Source: Lacibacter sediminis | Lineage (GTDB): Bacteria; Bacteroidota; Bacteroidia; Chitinophagales; Chitinophagaceae | Assembly: GCF_014168535.1 (NCBI RefSeq) | Contig: NZ_CP060007.1 | Span: forward strand, 5,055,653-5,119,652 | Direction of reading: 5' to 3' | DNA length: 64,000 nucleotides | In this document: positions 36,374-44,225 of the stretch, one piece after another | Layout of the letters: the number at the start of each line of letters is the position of its first letter | Position numbering within the stretch: position 1 is the stretch's first letter | Translations under genes and position numbers: made by a program | The notes under the pieces: model-generated | What the model was told of the DNA's origin: nothing | The model's database searches: none | What the model saw: only the letters and a program-made list of their open reading frames with translations

Positions 36374-36940
36374 TCATAGTATACCGGGTATCAGTCTTTT
36401 TACTCTTCGCATATAGTCCTTGTATTCATCACCAAAAACATGGATCAGTTTTTTTTCTTCGAGCCACATGCCAATAAAAAGATAAACGATCATCAGGATT
36501 AATAAATACCAGTTTTTATAAAATGGAAAAGCAATACAAATGCCGGTAAAAAACAAAAGTGTTCCGCTATACAAAGGATGACGCATGTATTTATGCAGTC
36601 CTCTTATCTGTAAAGGCATATATGTCTCTTTGCTTAAGCCAAGAAAAGAAGAAAGCTCGTATTCTCTTGCTGATTGAATCATAATTGCAAGCCCTGCCAG
36701 CGTTAAAACCGCTCCCGCTACAATAACAGTTGTTGCGCTTTCATAAAACGGGGGACACACAAAACGAATATGAAACCAAAGCAAACCGAGCAAACCGAAC
36801 AGATTAAAGAGGTTATAAACAATTCTGTACGCCTGTTTTGAAATGCCGGAAACACTTTGAAACCAATGCTTTACGGGCTCTGCGGCCAGCAAACTGTGCA
36901 GAATAAAATATAATGCCCATAATGAAAGCAACCATACCAT
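36374..36940 (-). CDS. Isoprenylcysteine methyltransferase/NnrU-like membrane protein
   Basis: The 188-aa product has five or six hydrophobic helices and the C-terminal signature of the ICMT/PEMT methyltransferase superfamily: GLHKYMRHPLYSGTLLFFTG followed by WLEEKKLIHVFGDEYKDYMRRV. RHPLYSG and the EEKKL...YxxY pattern form the S-adenosylmethionine site in characterised members. The natural substrate in bacteria is mostly unknown. The start ATG 36940 lies only 120 bases from the plus-strand 45-aa gene, so the two promoters share this stretch. The next gene downstream on the minus strand codes for a small secreted protein. Confidence 0.75.
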   Translation of the reverse strand: MVWLLSLWALYFILHSLLAAEPVKHWFQSVSGISKQAYRIVYNLFNLFGLLGLLWFHIRFVCPPFYESATTVIVAGAVLTLAGLAIMIQSAREYELSSFLGLSKETYMPLQIRGLHKYMRHPLYSGTLLFFTGICIAFPFYKNWYLLILMIVYLFIGMWLEEKKLIHVFGDEYKDYMRRVKRLIPGIL

Positions 36941-37010
36941 ATTACGAATGTAGTAGGATTATTACACAGAAACCCGTAAAAATAACAGGTGAAAAAACAT
37001 TGTTTCTACG

Positions 37011-37042
37011 CTTGCAAACCAACGAAAGCGTTTCTATTTTTA
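37011..37042 (+). promoter_or_regulatory. Candidate promoter of the 45-aa gene
   Basis: CTTG (37011-37014), a 20-base spacer and TATTTTTA (37035-37042) fit the Bacteroidetes TTTG / TAnnTTTG pattern with one mismatch in each element. The expected transcript start is about 15 bases before the ATG at 37063. Confidence 0.5.
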
Positions 37043-37062
37043 TAGCCTTAAATCCAAATGTT

Positions 37063-37200
37063 ATGAAAAAGAACCCTTCCGTACGTAAAAGCTCTTCTGT
37101 TCTTCAGTCAATCAAACAGATTGTGCATTTGCTGGTTGAATCTTTCGAATCGCCACAAACAAAACAATTTAAACGTTGGAAAAGTTATGTAGCTGAATAA
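37063..37200 (+). CDS. Free-standing 45-aa basic small protein
   Basis: ATG 37063 opens a 45-codon frame; upstream in-frame starts are unlikely because they would place the promoter inside the gene. The product is basic at both ends (MKKNPSVRKSSS; KQFKRWKSYVAE) with an amphipathic middle (VLQSIKQIVHLLVESFESPQ). It has no membrane segment. A candidate promoter lies just upstream and a terminator hairpin begins 22 bases after the stop, so this is a complete single-gene unit. Function is unknown; the charge pattern would suit nucleic-acid, ribosome or membrane-surface binding, but this is inference. Confidence 0.65.
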   Translation: MKKNPSVRKSSSVLQSIKQIVHLLVESFESPQTKQFKRWKSYVAE

Positions 37201-37221
37201 TATGAATGAATTTTACTCTTG

Positions 37222-37252
37222 AAAGCCATAAACGCTGCGAGTGTATGGCTTT
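37222..37252 (+). terminator. Terminator of the 45-aa gene
   Basis: Arms AAAGCCATA (37222-37230) and TATGGCTTT (37244-37252) enclose a 13-base loop and run into seven or more T. Confidence 0.8.
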
Positions 37253-37279
37253 TTTTTATGCGCCTGCTTCCATCAGTAT

Positions 37280-38437
37280 TTACTTTCCTGAAAACAAGAT
37301 GTATTCTGAAGGAGTATATCCTTTAATAGAAAAGATATAGTTGTTTTGAAAGGAACCTTGTCTTATAAATTCGCCTTTGCGGGTATATACCACAACAGCT
37401 CCTCCGTTACCGGGATTCATACTGCCTGCCAATAGTGTCGGCAGAAATTTCATGTAAGCAATCGTTGTTAAATCCAGCATTTGCACCTGGTTAAAATCAA
37501 CTTCCATTTCATCGATAAAATAGGCCTTTACTTTTTCTTTGCGCCAAAACAAAGCCTGCTCGCCTGTTGATTGGTCGGTACCAAGACTAAGACCCGCCAT
37601 TCTTGTAATTAAATAATTGATACAGTCTGCATAAGTAAGTATTTCGTCGTTTTCGAGAAAATTGTATTCACGCTCCATAATACTTTCGAAGAGGCCGGAA
37701 TTGAATTGTTCTTTGTATTTCTCCAGTTTTGTTTTGCGTGTACCTGTTACAATAATCTGTTGTAATTCTTTTCCTTTACCTTCTACCCTTACAGCATTGG
37801 CAGGAAGTTTACCAATTAATTTCAACGAATCATATTCAGTAGAAGTAAACAGGTTGGCACCAAAATCAAAAACGTTGGTTGTAACAGAATCGAAGTCTTT
37901 TGCTTTCGGAAATAATTCAATCGCAATATCAGGTTTCTGTTTTCGCTTCGTTCCGAGAAAATTAAAAAATACAGTGGCTTTATTTTCAAAAACCAGTTTC
38001 GGTAAAACGAAATGCTTATCCTCTTTTACTTCTATTACTTTATTGTAGTTGGATATATCTTTCCCAAACACAAACATTAAAATTGATGAGGAGATTTTAT
38101 TATTATTGAGGGTTCCTGTAATCTGCCTTAAGCCTGGATAATAAAAAGTGGAGATGGAGATCTTGTTGTTCTGAAAATTTTCAGGTACTGTTAAGAGAAA
38201 ACTATTGAGTGTATCAATAACGGGGTAATAAAGGGTATCAGTTACATCGGCTTCCATTGCCTTTGCCACTACCATCAGTGTACCTGCTTTTACGAATATT
38301 GTTTGTTGAAGTGAAATCCAGATACTGTCTGTATCCGCAACCCGCTCTACACTTACCGTTGCTGATCCTTTATTTTGGGCATAACCACAAAAGATTACCG
38401 CAGCAAAGAGAATAACGGACAGGATCAGTTTTTTCAT
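37280..38437 (-). CDS. Secreted protein ending in a TonB-plug-like domain without barrel
   Basis: The 385-aa product has a signal peptide (cut near GYAQ) and an N-terminal beta-sandwich-rich part (residues about 20-235; DSIWISLQQTIFVKAGTLMV). From residue about 235 it reads like a TonB receptor plug: LQQIIVTGTRKTK, then DCINYLITRMAGL, KVKAYFIDEMEVDFNQVQML, DLTTIAYMKFLPTL and NGGAVVVYTRKGE, in the order of the plug motifs of SusC-like receptors. The polypeptide then ends within 35 residues, so there is no outer-membrane barrel. It may be a periplasmic plug-like protein or a remnant of a larger receptor, but the frame is intact and ends naturally. Its start lies right beside the terminator of the arginine operon. 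Confidence 0.65.
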   Translation of the reverse strand: MKKLILSVILFAAVIFCGYAQNKGSATVSVERVADTDSIWISLQQTIFVKAGTLMVVAKAMEADVTDTLYYPVIDTLNSFLLTVPENFQNNKISISTFYYPGLRQITGTLNNNKISSSILMFVFGKDISNYNKVIEVKEDKHFVLPKLVFENKATVFFNFLGTKRKQKPDIAIELFPKAKDFDSVTTNVFDFGANLFTSTEYDSLKLIGKLPANAVRVEGKGKELQQIIVTGTRKTKLEKYKEQFNSGLFESIMEREYNFLENDEILTYADCINYLITRMAGLSLGTDQSTGEQALFWRKEKVKAYFIDEMEVDFNQVQMLDLTTIAYMKFLPTLLAGSMNPGNGGAVVVYTRKGEFIRQGSFQNNYIFSIKGYTPSEYILFSGK

Positions 38438-38452
38438 AACAGGTTTATAAAA

Positions 38453-38480
38453 AACCGCAACAAATAAAATAGTTGCGGTT
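38453..38480 (-). terminator. Terminator of the arginine operon
   Basis: Arms AACCGCAAC (38453-38461) and GTTGCGGTT (38472-38480) pair around a ten-base AT loop. On the minus strand the stem is followed by TTTTTTAT. It starts 11 bases after the argH stop codon. Confidence 0.85.
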
Positions 38481-38491
38481 GTATCTAAGTT

Positions 38492-39787
38492 TTAGAATTT
38501 CATCAGCACTTTATTCATCTCATCTGTTATCTCTTCATTACAAAGATTACCAATGCTTCCTTCGTGTGTATGATGTAATTGTTGCAGATCATATTCAAAC
38601 TCTCCTTTGTTAATAGCATTACCAACCTGCTGATACGCTTCACGAAAGGGTACCCCTTTATTCACCAAGTCATTCACAGCTTCCACACTAAAAAGATATT
38701 TATACTTCTCATCGGTAAGAATATTTTCCTTCACGTTCATATTGCTAAGCATGAGTTGCATCAATTGCAAGCATGCTTTCAATTCTTCGATCGCAGGAAA
38801 CAGAATTTCTTTTGTTAACTGCATATCACGGTGATAACCGGAAGGGAGATTATTGATGAGTAAGGTCAGTTCATTCGGAATCGATTGAATGCGGTTGCAC
38901 TTTGCACGGATGAGTTCAAATACATCCGGATTTTTTTTGTGCGGCATAATGCTGCTCCCTGTTGTCAACTCATCGGGGAATGAAAGAAAACCAAAATTTT
39001 GGTTCATGTACAAACAGCAATCCATCGCCAGTTTACTGAGTGTGGCTGCAACAGAACTCATACCGATACTTGTTACCTTCTCTGTTTTTCCACGACTCAT
39101 TTGTGCATACACACTGTTCCAGTTAAGTGTACCGAATTGCAATAATTCAGTTGTACGTTTTCTGCTGAGCGGAAAAGATGAACCATAACCTGCACCACTG
39201 CCTAAAGGGTTCTTATTTGCAACCTGGTAAGCTGCGGATAACAATTCCAAGTCATCTACCAAACTTTCTGCATAGGCTCCTAACCATAAACCAACTGATG
39301 AAGGCATGGCAATTTGCAAATGTGTATAGCCTGGGAGTAAAGTGTTTTTATGTTGGTCGCCTGTTTTTATCAACAGGTCAAACAGATTTTTTACTTCGTC
39401 TTTGATATTGCTGATCTCGGCACGCAGGTATAATTTAATATCGACAGCAACTTGGTCGTTACGACTACGACCACTGTGTATTTTCTTACCGACGTCGCCA
39501 ATCATTTGTGTAAGCAGGTATTCAACCTGTGAGTGAACATCTTCAATTCCTTCTTCAATAATGAAAGAGCCAAGTTCAATCGTTGCAGCAATTTCTTTCA
39601 ACCCATTCACAGCAACTTCAGCTTCTTCTTTGCTCATCAACCCAACTTCGCCCAGCATGGTTACATGTGCAATGGAGCCTTGCACATCATACTTCGCCAA
39701 TAGCAAATCAAATTCTTTATCACGACCAACTGTGAATTGCTCTACCAATGCTGATGTGCTGCTGTTTTCTTTGCTCCAGAGTTTCAT
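38492..39787 (-). CDS. argH: Argininosuccinate lyase
   Basis: The 431-aa cytosolic enzyme splits argininosuccinate into arginine and fumarate, the last step of the pathway. The fumarase/aspartase superfamily signature GSSIMPHKKNPDVFELIR is present near residue 265, and HSGRSRNDQVAVDIKLYLR and LPGYTHLQIAMPSS hold further active-site residues. Length is slightly below the usual 450-460. It is the last gene of the operon, 18 bases after the M20 deacylase gene and directly before the terminator hairpin. Confidence 0.95.
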   Translation of the reverse strand: MKLWSKENSSTSALVEQFTVGRDKEFDLLLAKYDVQGSIAHVTMLGEVGLMSKEEAEVAVNGLKEIAATIELGSFIIEEGIEDVHSQVEYLLTQMIGDVGKKIHSGRSRNDQVAVDIKLYLRAEISNIKDEVKNLFDLLIKTGDQHKNTLLPGYTHLQIAMPSSVGLWLGAYAESLVDDLELLSAAYQVANKNPLGSGAGYGSSFPLSRKRTTELLQFGTLNWNSVYAQMSRGKTEKVTSIGMSSVAATLSKLAMDCCLYMNQNFGFLSFPDELTTGSSIMPHKKNPDVFELIRAKCNRIQSIPNELTLLINNLPSGYHRDMQLTKEILFPAIEELKACLQLMQLMLSNMNVKENILTDEKYKYLFSVEAVNDLVNKGVPFREAYQQVGNAINKGEFEYDLQQLHHTHEGSIGNLCNEEITDEMNKVLMKF

Positions 39788-39805
39788 GTTAAATGCTTTC
39801 GGCGT

Positions 39806-40879
39806 TTAAAGAATCTTGTTTAACAACTGAATATATAATTCAATCCCACCTTTGATCTCATCTATAAAAATATATTCATCGGCGGTATGACTACGGGCAC
39901 TATCGCCGGGACCCATCTTCAATGCTGGGAAAGGCATCAAAGCTTTATCGCTGGTGGTTGGCGAACCATAATAACCACGACCCAACTCAATACCAGCTTT
40001 CACCAACGGATGATCCATTGGTATAGATGTTGATTTCATTCTTGTGGTACGTGGCTTGAACTGGCTTTTGAGATTTTGTTTCAATTCGCCCAGAATTTCA
40101 TCGAACGTATAAAGTTCGTTCACCCGCACATCGATCACAAACTTGCATTGCGGTGGTACTACATTGTGTTGTTGGTTTTCTGTACCGATCACTGTAACAG
40201 TTAACATTGATTCACCTAACAACGGACTTACTTTATCAAACTTATAATTGCGGATCCATTCAATATCATCAACTGCAATGTACAATGCATTCACACCTTC
40301 TTTACGTGCAGCATGTCCGGCTTTGCCTTGTGCAATACAATCGATCACCATCAAACCACGTTCAGCAACAGCCATGTCCATTTTTGTTGGCTCACCAACA
40401 ATACCAAAGTTGATATTGCCAAGATAAGGTAGCACGAGTTCAATGCCATTCACGCCGCTGATCTCTTCTTCTGCGCTTGCTGCGAACACCACGTTATGTG
40501 AAAGATTTTCCTTATCGTAGTAATATAGAAATGTCGCAATTAAGCTCACCAAACAACCACCTGCATCGTTACTGCCAAGGCCGAATAATTTACCGTCTTC
40601 AATAATTGGTTCATACGGATCTTTGGTATACTTCGCATTCGGCTTTACGGTATCATGATGTGAGTTGAGTAATACAGATGGTTTTGCTGCATCGTAAAAC
40701 TTGTTCTTTGCATACACATTGTTGCCTACACGAAAATGTTCAATTCCCTTTTGTGCAAAAAAATGAATAAGGATTTCTGCAGTTTCGTTTTCTTCTTTTG
40801 AAAAAGACGGAGTGGCGATCAGCTGCTTTAAAAGTTCAACTGCTTCAGTGTGAAGTTGGCTGATGTCCTGGTTTGCCAT
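39806..40879 (-). CDS. M20 deacylase of the arginine pathway (N-acylcitrulline/ornithine)
   Basis: The start at ATG 40879 gives 357 residues and a ten-base gap to argB; the longer frame reads back into argB. Zinc-binding M20 motifs are visible: NSHHDTVKPN with the first His and Asp-like partner, GLGSNDAGGC, AASAEEEISG with the catalytic Glu pair, and a dimerisation part (HAARKEGVNALYIAVDDIEW). In this operon the carbamoyltransferase acts on acylated ornithine, so the expected substrate is N-acetyl- or N-succinyl-citrulline rather than free acetylornithine (as in ArgE). It releases citrulline for ArgG. Position between argB and argH supports this. Cytosolic. Confidence 0.85.
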   Translation of the reverse strand: MANQDISQLHTEAVELLKQLIATPSFSKEENETAEILIHFFAQKGIEHFRVGNNVYAKNKFYDAAKPSVLLNSHHDTVKPNAKYTKDPYEPIIEDGKLFGLGSNDAGGCLVSLIATFLYYYDKENLSHNVVFAASAEEEISGVNGIELVLPYLGNINFGIVGEPTKMDMAVAERGLMVIDCIAQGKAGHAARKEGVNALYIAVDDIEWIRNYKFDKVSPLLGESMLTVTVIGTENQQHNVVPPQCKFVIDVRVNELYTFDEILGELKQNLKSQFKPRTTRMKSTSIPMDHPLVKAGIELGRGYYGSPTTSDKALMPFPALKMGPGDSARSHTADEYIFIDEIKGGIELYIQLLNKIL

Positions 40880-40889
40880 AATAATTTTT

Positions 40890-41681
40890 TTAACTGTTTG
40901 TAATGGATGTTCCGCTTTCTCCATTGATCAGATCTTTCAAATGCTCTGCTTTACCAATTACTACTTTTTTTACGCCACTGTTTAACGCAGTAAATGCGTT
41001 ATCGAGTTTCGGGATCATGCCCGCAAATATTTTTCCTTCTGCTTTTAATTGTTGATAGGATGTTGGATCGATATTGCTGATAACCGTTGCATCATCATTT
41101 GCATCGAGCAATACACCTGCCTTTTCAAACGAATAGATCAGGCTTACATCATACACGCTGCTCATTGCTTTCGCTACTTCCTGTGCAATGGTATCTGCAT
41201 TAGTGTTCAATAATTGACCATTACCATCATGCGTAATAGGCGCAACTACCGGTATAAAACCATGATCCAACAAACTACTCCAGCTTTGTGCATTGATCTT
41301 ATCCGATTTTACATCGCCCACAAAACCGTAATCAATTGCTTTTACCGGTCGCTTATCGGCAGGAATCAGATTACCATCTGCACCTGTAACACCAATTGCA
41401 TTACAGTTGAGTGATTGCAATTGTGCAATTATTTTTTTGTTGATGAGACCTGCATATACCATCGTTACTAAATCGATGGTTGCAGCATCAGTAATTCTCC
41501 GGCCATCAACATACTTACTTTCGATACCTAATGATTCGCCGATCTTGGTAGCCACTTTACCGCCACCATGCACTAAAATCTTTTTAGCATCTACGCCGGC
41601 GAAGCTTTGCAGAAACGATGAAAGATTTGCTTCATCATCTACAATGTTACCACCAATTTTTATTACAATCAGCTTATCCAT
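40890..41681 (-). CDS. argB: N-acetylglutamate (or N-succinylglutamate) kinase
   Basis: The 263-aa cytosolic enzyme phosphorylates the gamma-carboxylate of N-acylglutamate. Amino-acid-kinase motifs are present: VIKIGGNIVDD at the N-terminus (phosphate-binding Lys and Gly), LVHGGGKVATKIGESLG, and NADTIAQEVAKAM near residue 165, followed by IPKLDNAFTALNSGVKKVVI. The start overlaps the stop of the carbamoyltransferase gene by eight bases, so the two are probably translationally coupled. Like many Bacteroidetes ArgB proteins it is short and lacks the N-terminal helix associated with arginine feedback in hexameric enzymes. Confidence 0.93.
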   Translation of the reverse strand: MDKLIVIKIGGNIVDDEANLSSFLQSFAGVDAKKILVHGGGKVATKIGESLGIESKYVDGRRITDAATIDLVTMVYAGLINKKIIAQLQSLNCNAIGVTGADGNLIPADKRPVKAIDYGFVGDVKSDKINAQSWSSLLDHGFIPVVAPITHDGNGQLLNTNADTIAQEVAKAMSSVYDVSLIYSFEKAGVLLDANDDATVISNIDPTSYQQLKAEGKIFAGMIPKLDNAFTALNSGVKKVVIGKAEHLKDLINGESGTSITNS

Positions 41682-42636
41682 TTCCTTTTAATATTTCGGC
41701 CAAAACAGTTTGTGCTGCCCATACACGATTGCTTGCCTGTTGCGTTACAATACTATTGCTGCTATCGAGCACTTCATCACTTAATTCCACATTCCTGCGA
41801 ACGGGTAAGCAATGCATCACTTTTGCATTGTTGGTTGTTTTCAGTTTTTCTTCTGTCAACATCCACGCAGGATCATTGCAATAAATGCGACCATAATCGG
41901 TGTAAGTGCTCCAGTTTTTCACATACACAAAGTCAGCATCTTTCAATGCTTCATCCTGGTTGTGTGTAATGGTTGCACCTTTCGTGAATTGTTCGTCCAG
42001 TTCATAATCTTCCGGATGCGTAATGACAAAATCAGCTTCGCCCCATGCATTGATCCACTGTGCAAAACTGTTGCTCACACATTGCGGCAACGGTTTTATA
42101 TGAGGAGCCCAGGTCAAAACGATTTTAGGTTTACGTTTCTCTTTGAATGTTTCAGTGATGGTGATAATGTCTGTCAGTGATTGTAATGGATGCAATGTTG
42201 AACTTTCTAAGCTTACAACTGGTACACCTGCATATTTAATGAACTGTTTAATGAACAGTTCGCTGTAATCATCTTTTTTATTTTGCAAAGAAGGAAATGT
42301 GCGGATAGCCAACACATCAAAATAATTTCCAAGAATTGGAGCAGCATCTTTTACATGCTCGACTGTTGTACCGCTCATGATGGCTTCTTCTTCAAACTCC
42401 CAGGTCCAACCTTCGCTGCCTACATTAAAAACGATCGGCTTCATACCAAGATTCTCGGCAGCAACCTGTGTACTTAATCGTGTGCGTAAGCTGGGATTTA
42501 AGAAGATAAGACCAATACGTTTGCCCTTACCCAATTCCTGATCTTTCAGCGGATTGGCTTTATAGGCTAATGCCTTTTCAACAAAAGCATTAATGTCTTT
42601 TACATCATGAACGGAAATAAACTGTTTCAATCTCAT
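41674..42636 (-). CDS. argF': N-acylornithine carbamoyltransferase (acetyl/succinyl type)
   Basis: The 320-aa enzyme is not a normal ornithine carbamoyltransferase: it has FLNPSLRTRLSTQ (residues 45-57) instead of the common STRTR motif, plus EGWTWEFEEE (75-84) and MHCLPVRRN, all typical of the N-acetyl/N-succinyl-ornithine group. The position equivalent to Xanthomonas Glu92 (acetyl-specific) and B. fragilis Pro90 (succinyl-specific) is Val92 here (GTTVEHV), by my alignment. Published exchanges of Glu92 for Pro, Ser, Val or Ala change acetyl to succinyl specificity, so a succinylornithine substrate is likely. It transfers the carbamoyl group to the acylated ornithine delta-amine in the cytosol. 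It lies 31 bases after argD and overlaps argB. Confidence 0.9.
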   Translation of the reverse strand: MRLKQFISVHDVKDINAFVEKALAYKANPLKDQELGKGKRIGLIFLNPSLRTRLSTQVAAENLGMKPIVFNVGSEGWTWEFEEEAIMSGTTVEHVKDAAPILGNYFDVLAIRTFPSLQNKKDDYSELFIKQFIKYAGVPVVSLESSTLHPLQSLTDIITITETFKEKRKPKIVLTWAPHIKPLPQCVSNSFAQWINAWGEADFVITHPEDYELDEQFTKGATITHNQDEALKDADFVYVKNWSTYTDYGRIYCNDPAWMLTEEKLKTTNNAKVMHCLPVRRNVELSDEVLDSSNSIVTQQASNRVWAAQTVLAEILKGNG

Positions 42637-42667
42637 TTATGTTAAATCAGTAAAAAATCATTTACAA

Positions 42668-43810
42668 TTATCCTTTCATCGCTTCAAGTTCTTCCTTCAC
42701 TGCATCAATAAACATTTCTGCATCTCTTTTCTTCAAACCGAGACTTGGCAACAAACGGATCACATTGGGTTTTGCTTCGCCGGTGAATATCTTTTGATTG
42801 AGCAATAAATGTTTCTTCAGGTCTTTGTATTCTTCCGGTACATCAAAGCCAATCATTAAACCACGGCCACGAACATTTTCAAGTTCTTCGATCTTTTCTA
42901 ATTCTTCACGGAGATATTTTCCGATCATGACAGCGTTGCCCATCAATTTTTCTTCTTCCATTACCTCCAGCACCGCTAATGCAGCAGCACATGCTAAATG
43001 ATTACCACCGAAGGTTGTGCCTAACTGAAAATGTTTTGGTTTAATATGTGGTGCAATGATGATTCCGCCAATAGGGAAACCATTGCCCATACCTTTTGCC
43101 ATGCTGTAGATATCGGCATTTACACCTGCAAAATCATGACTGAAAAACTTACCGCTACGGCCATAACCACATTGCACACTATCAGCAATATAAACGGCAC
43201 CGTACTGATCGCAGAGTGAGCGTATTTTTTTGAGGAATGAATTTTCAGCAACATTAATACCACCAACACCTTGAATACCTTCAATGATCACCGAAGAAAT
43301 TTCATCGCCTTGTTTTTTGAAACAAGCTTCCAAAGCTGCTTCATCATTAAGTGGAAGAAAGATCACATTATCGGTTTCATTTACTGGGGCGATATAGTTT
43401 TTATTATCAGTTACACTTACAGCAAGCGATGTTCTTCCATGGAACGCTTTCTTAAATGCCACAATTTTTTTGCGACCGTTGTGAAAGCTTGCAAGTTTCA
43501 GAGCATTCTCATTTGCTTCTGCTCCTGAGTTGCAAAGGAAAAGTTGGAAATCTTCTTTACCACTTGCTTTACCAAGCTTTGCTGCTAATTCTTCCTGCAA
43601 CGGAATTTTAATAGAGTTGGAGTAGAAAGCAATTTTGTTCAATTGTTCTTCAATTCGCTTTACCCAATGTGGATGTGTATGTCCAATACTAATCACAGCA
43701 TGACCTCCGTAAAGATCCAGATACTGCTCGCCTTGATCGTCCCATACGTAACTGCCTTTCGCTTTTGAAATGGCGATGTTGTTGATGGGGTAAACGTCGA
43801 ATAGTTGCAT
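42668..43810 (-). CDS. argD: N-acylornithine aminotransferase
   Basis: The 380-aa class-III PLP aminotransferase makes N-acylornithine from the semialdehyde. Visible are GHTHPHWVKRIEEQL, FLCNSGAEANENALKLA, GVGGINVAENSFL and SVQCGYGRSGKFFSHD, followed by SMAKGMGNGFPIGG with the PLP-binding Lys. Family-typical length. Its ATG is only four bases from the 3' arm of the inverted repeat that surrounds the four-helix-bundle cassette, so its translation start may be covered when that stem forms in the mRNA. Confidence 0.94.
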   Translation of the reverse strand: MQLFDVYPINNIAISKAKGSYVWDDQGEQYLDLYGGHAVISIGHTHPHWVKRIEEQLNKIAFYSNSIKIPLQEELAAKLGKASGKEDFQLFLCNSGAEANENALKLASFHNGRKKIVAFKKAFHGRTSLAVSVTDNKNYIAPVNETDNVIFLPLNDEAALEACFKKQGDEISSVIIEGIQGVGGINVAENSFLKKIRSLCDQYGAVYIADSVQCGYGRSGKFFSHDFAGVNADIYSMAKGMGNGFPIGGIIIAPHIKPKHFQLGTTFGGNHLACAAALAVLEVMEEEKLMGNAVMIGKYLREELEKIEELENVRGRGLMIGFDVPEEYKDLKKHLLLNQKIFTGEAKPNVIRLLPSLGLKKRDAEMFIDAVKEELEAMKG

Positions 43811-44225
43811 AAGTTTTAAGTTATAAGTTATAGGTAATAGGTCTTAGCCTCTAACTTTTGTTATTAATGCTATTAACATAGCTTTTATTTTGTTTATGGT
43901 TTTCAGCAACTCAGAATAATCTTCTTCTTTCAAATACTTTAAATCTCTGGATAGAAGTAAATAGTATTCCGATTCATTGGATGAGCCGAGAGCAATATTC
44001 AGAAAGTTTGCAAAATCAAGTTTTGAGTTTTTGCCACATCCTTCTGCAATATTTGCCGGGATTGAAGCCGCTGCTCTTCTTACTTGATTTGTTAAACTAT
44101 AAATCTCCTCTTTAGGAAAGGTCTTCGTCACTTCATAGATTCTAAGTGTGAACCCATGAGCCTTGTCCCAAACTTTTAAATCTTTATAGTTCTGCATAGC
44201 TTACTACTTATTACTTACAACTTAA
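43811..44225. repeat. Imperfect terminal inverted repeats bracketing the four-helix-bundle gene
   Basis: The left arm (plus strand about 43814-43841, starting TTTTAAGTTATAAGTTATAG) and the right arm (minus strand 44225-44197, starting TTTTAAGTTGTAAGTAATAA) agree at about 22 of 28 positions. Both are built from heptamers of the AAGTTAT kind. In the operon mRNA two of the differences become G-U pairs, so about 24 of 28 could pair. The 5' arm starts at the argC stop codon and the 3' arm ends four bases before the argD start. Confidence 0.75.
43844..44197 (-). CDS. Four-helix-bundle protein of the 23S rRNA intervening-sequence family
   Basis: The 117-aa product matches the S23/four-helix-bundle family found in 23S rRNA intervening sequences and, in diverged form (Avd), beside diversity-generating retroelements. 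The N-terminal DLKVWDKAHGFTLRIYEVT, the central NQVRRAAASIPANIAEGCGK and the EYYLLLSRDLKYLKEEDY stretch are the family landmarks. It is not a metabolic enzyme, yet it lies inside the arginine operon, between argC and argD, on the same strand. The family forms a basic pentameric barrel that may bind nucleic acid. No reverse transcriptase or rRNA gene is nearby. The inverted flanks suggest that it came as a unit. Confidence 0.9.
   Translation of the reverse strand: MQNYKDLKVWDKAHGFTLRIYEVTKTFPKEEIYSLTNQVRRAAASIPANIAEGCGKNSKLDFANFLNIALGSSNESEYYLLLSRDLKYLKEEDYSELLKTINKIKAMLIALITKVRG

Noticed and set aside
43844..44197. Diversity-generating retroelement accessory gene (Avd)
   Set aside because: The fold family is shared, but no reverse transcriptase, template repeat or variable repeat is within the window; the inverted flanks fit an intervening-sequence-like unit better.
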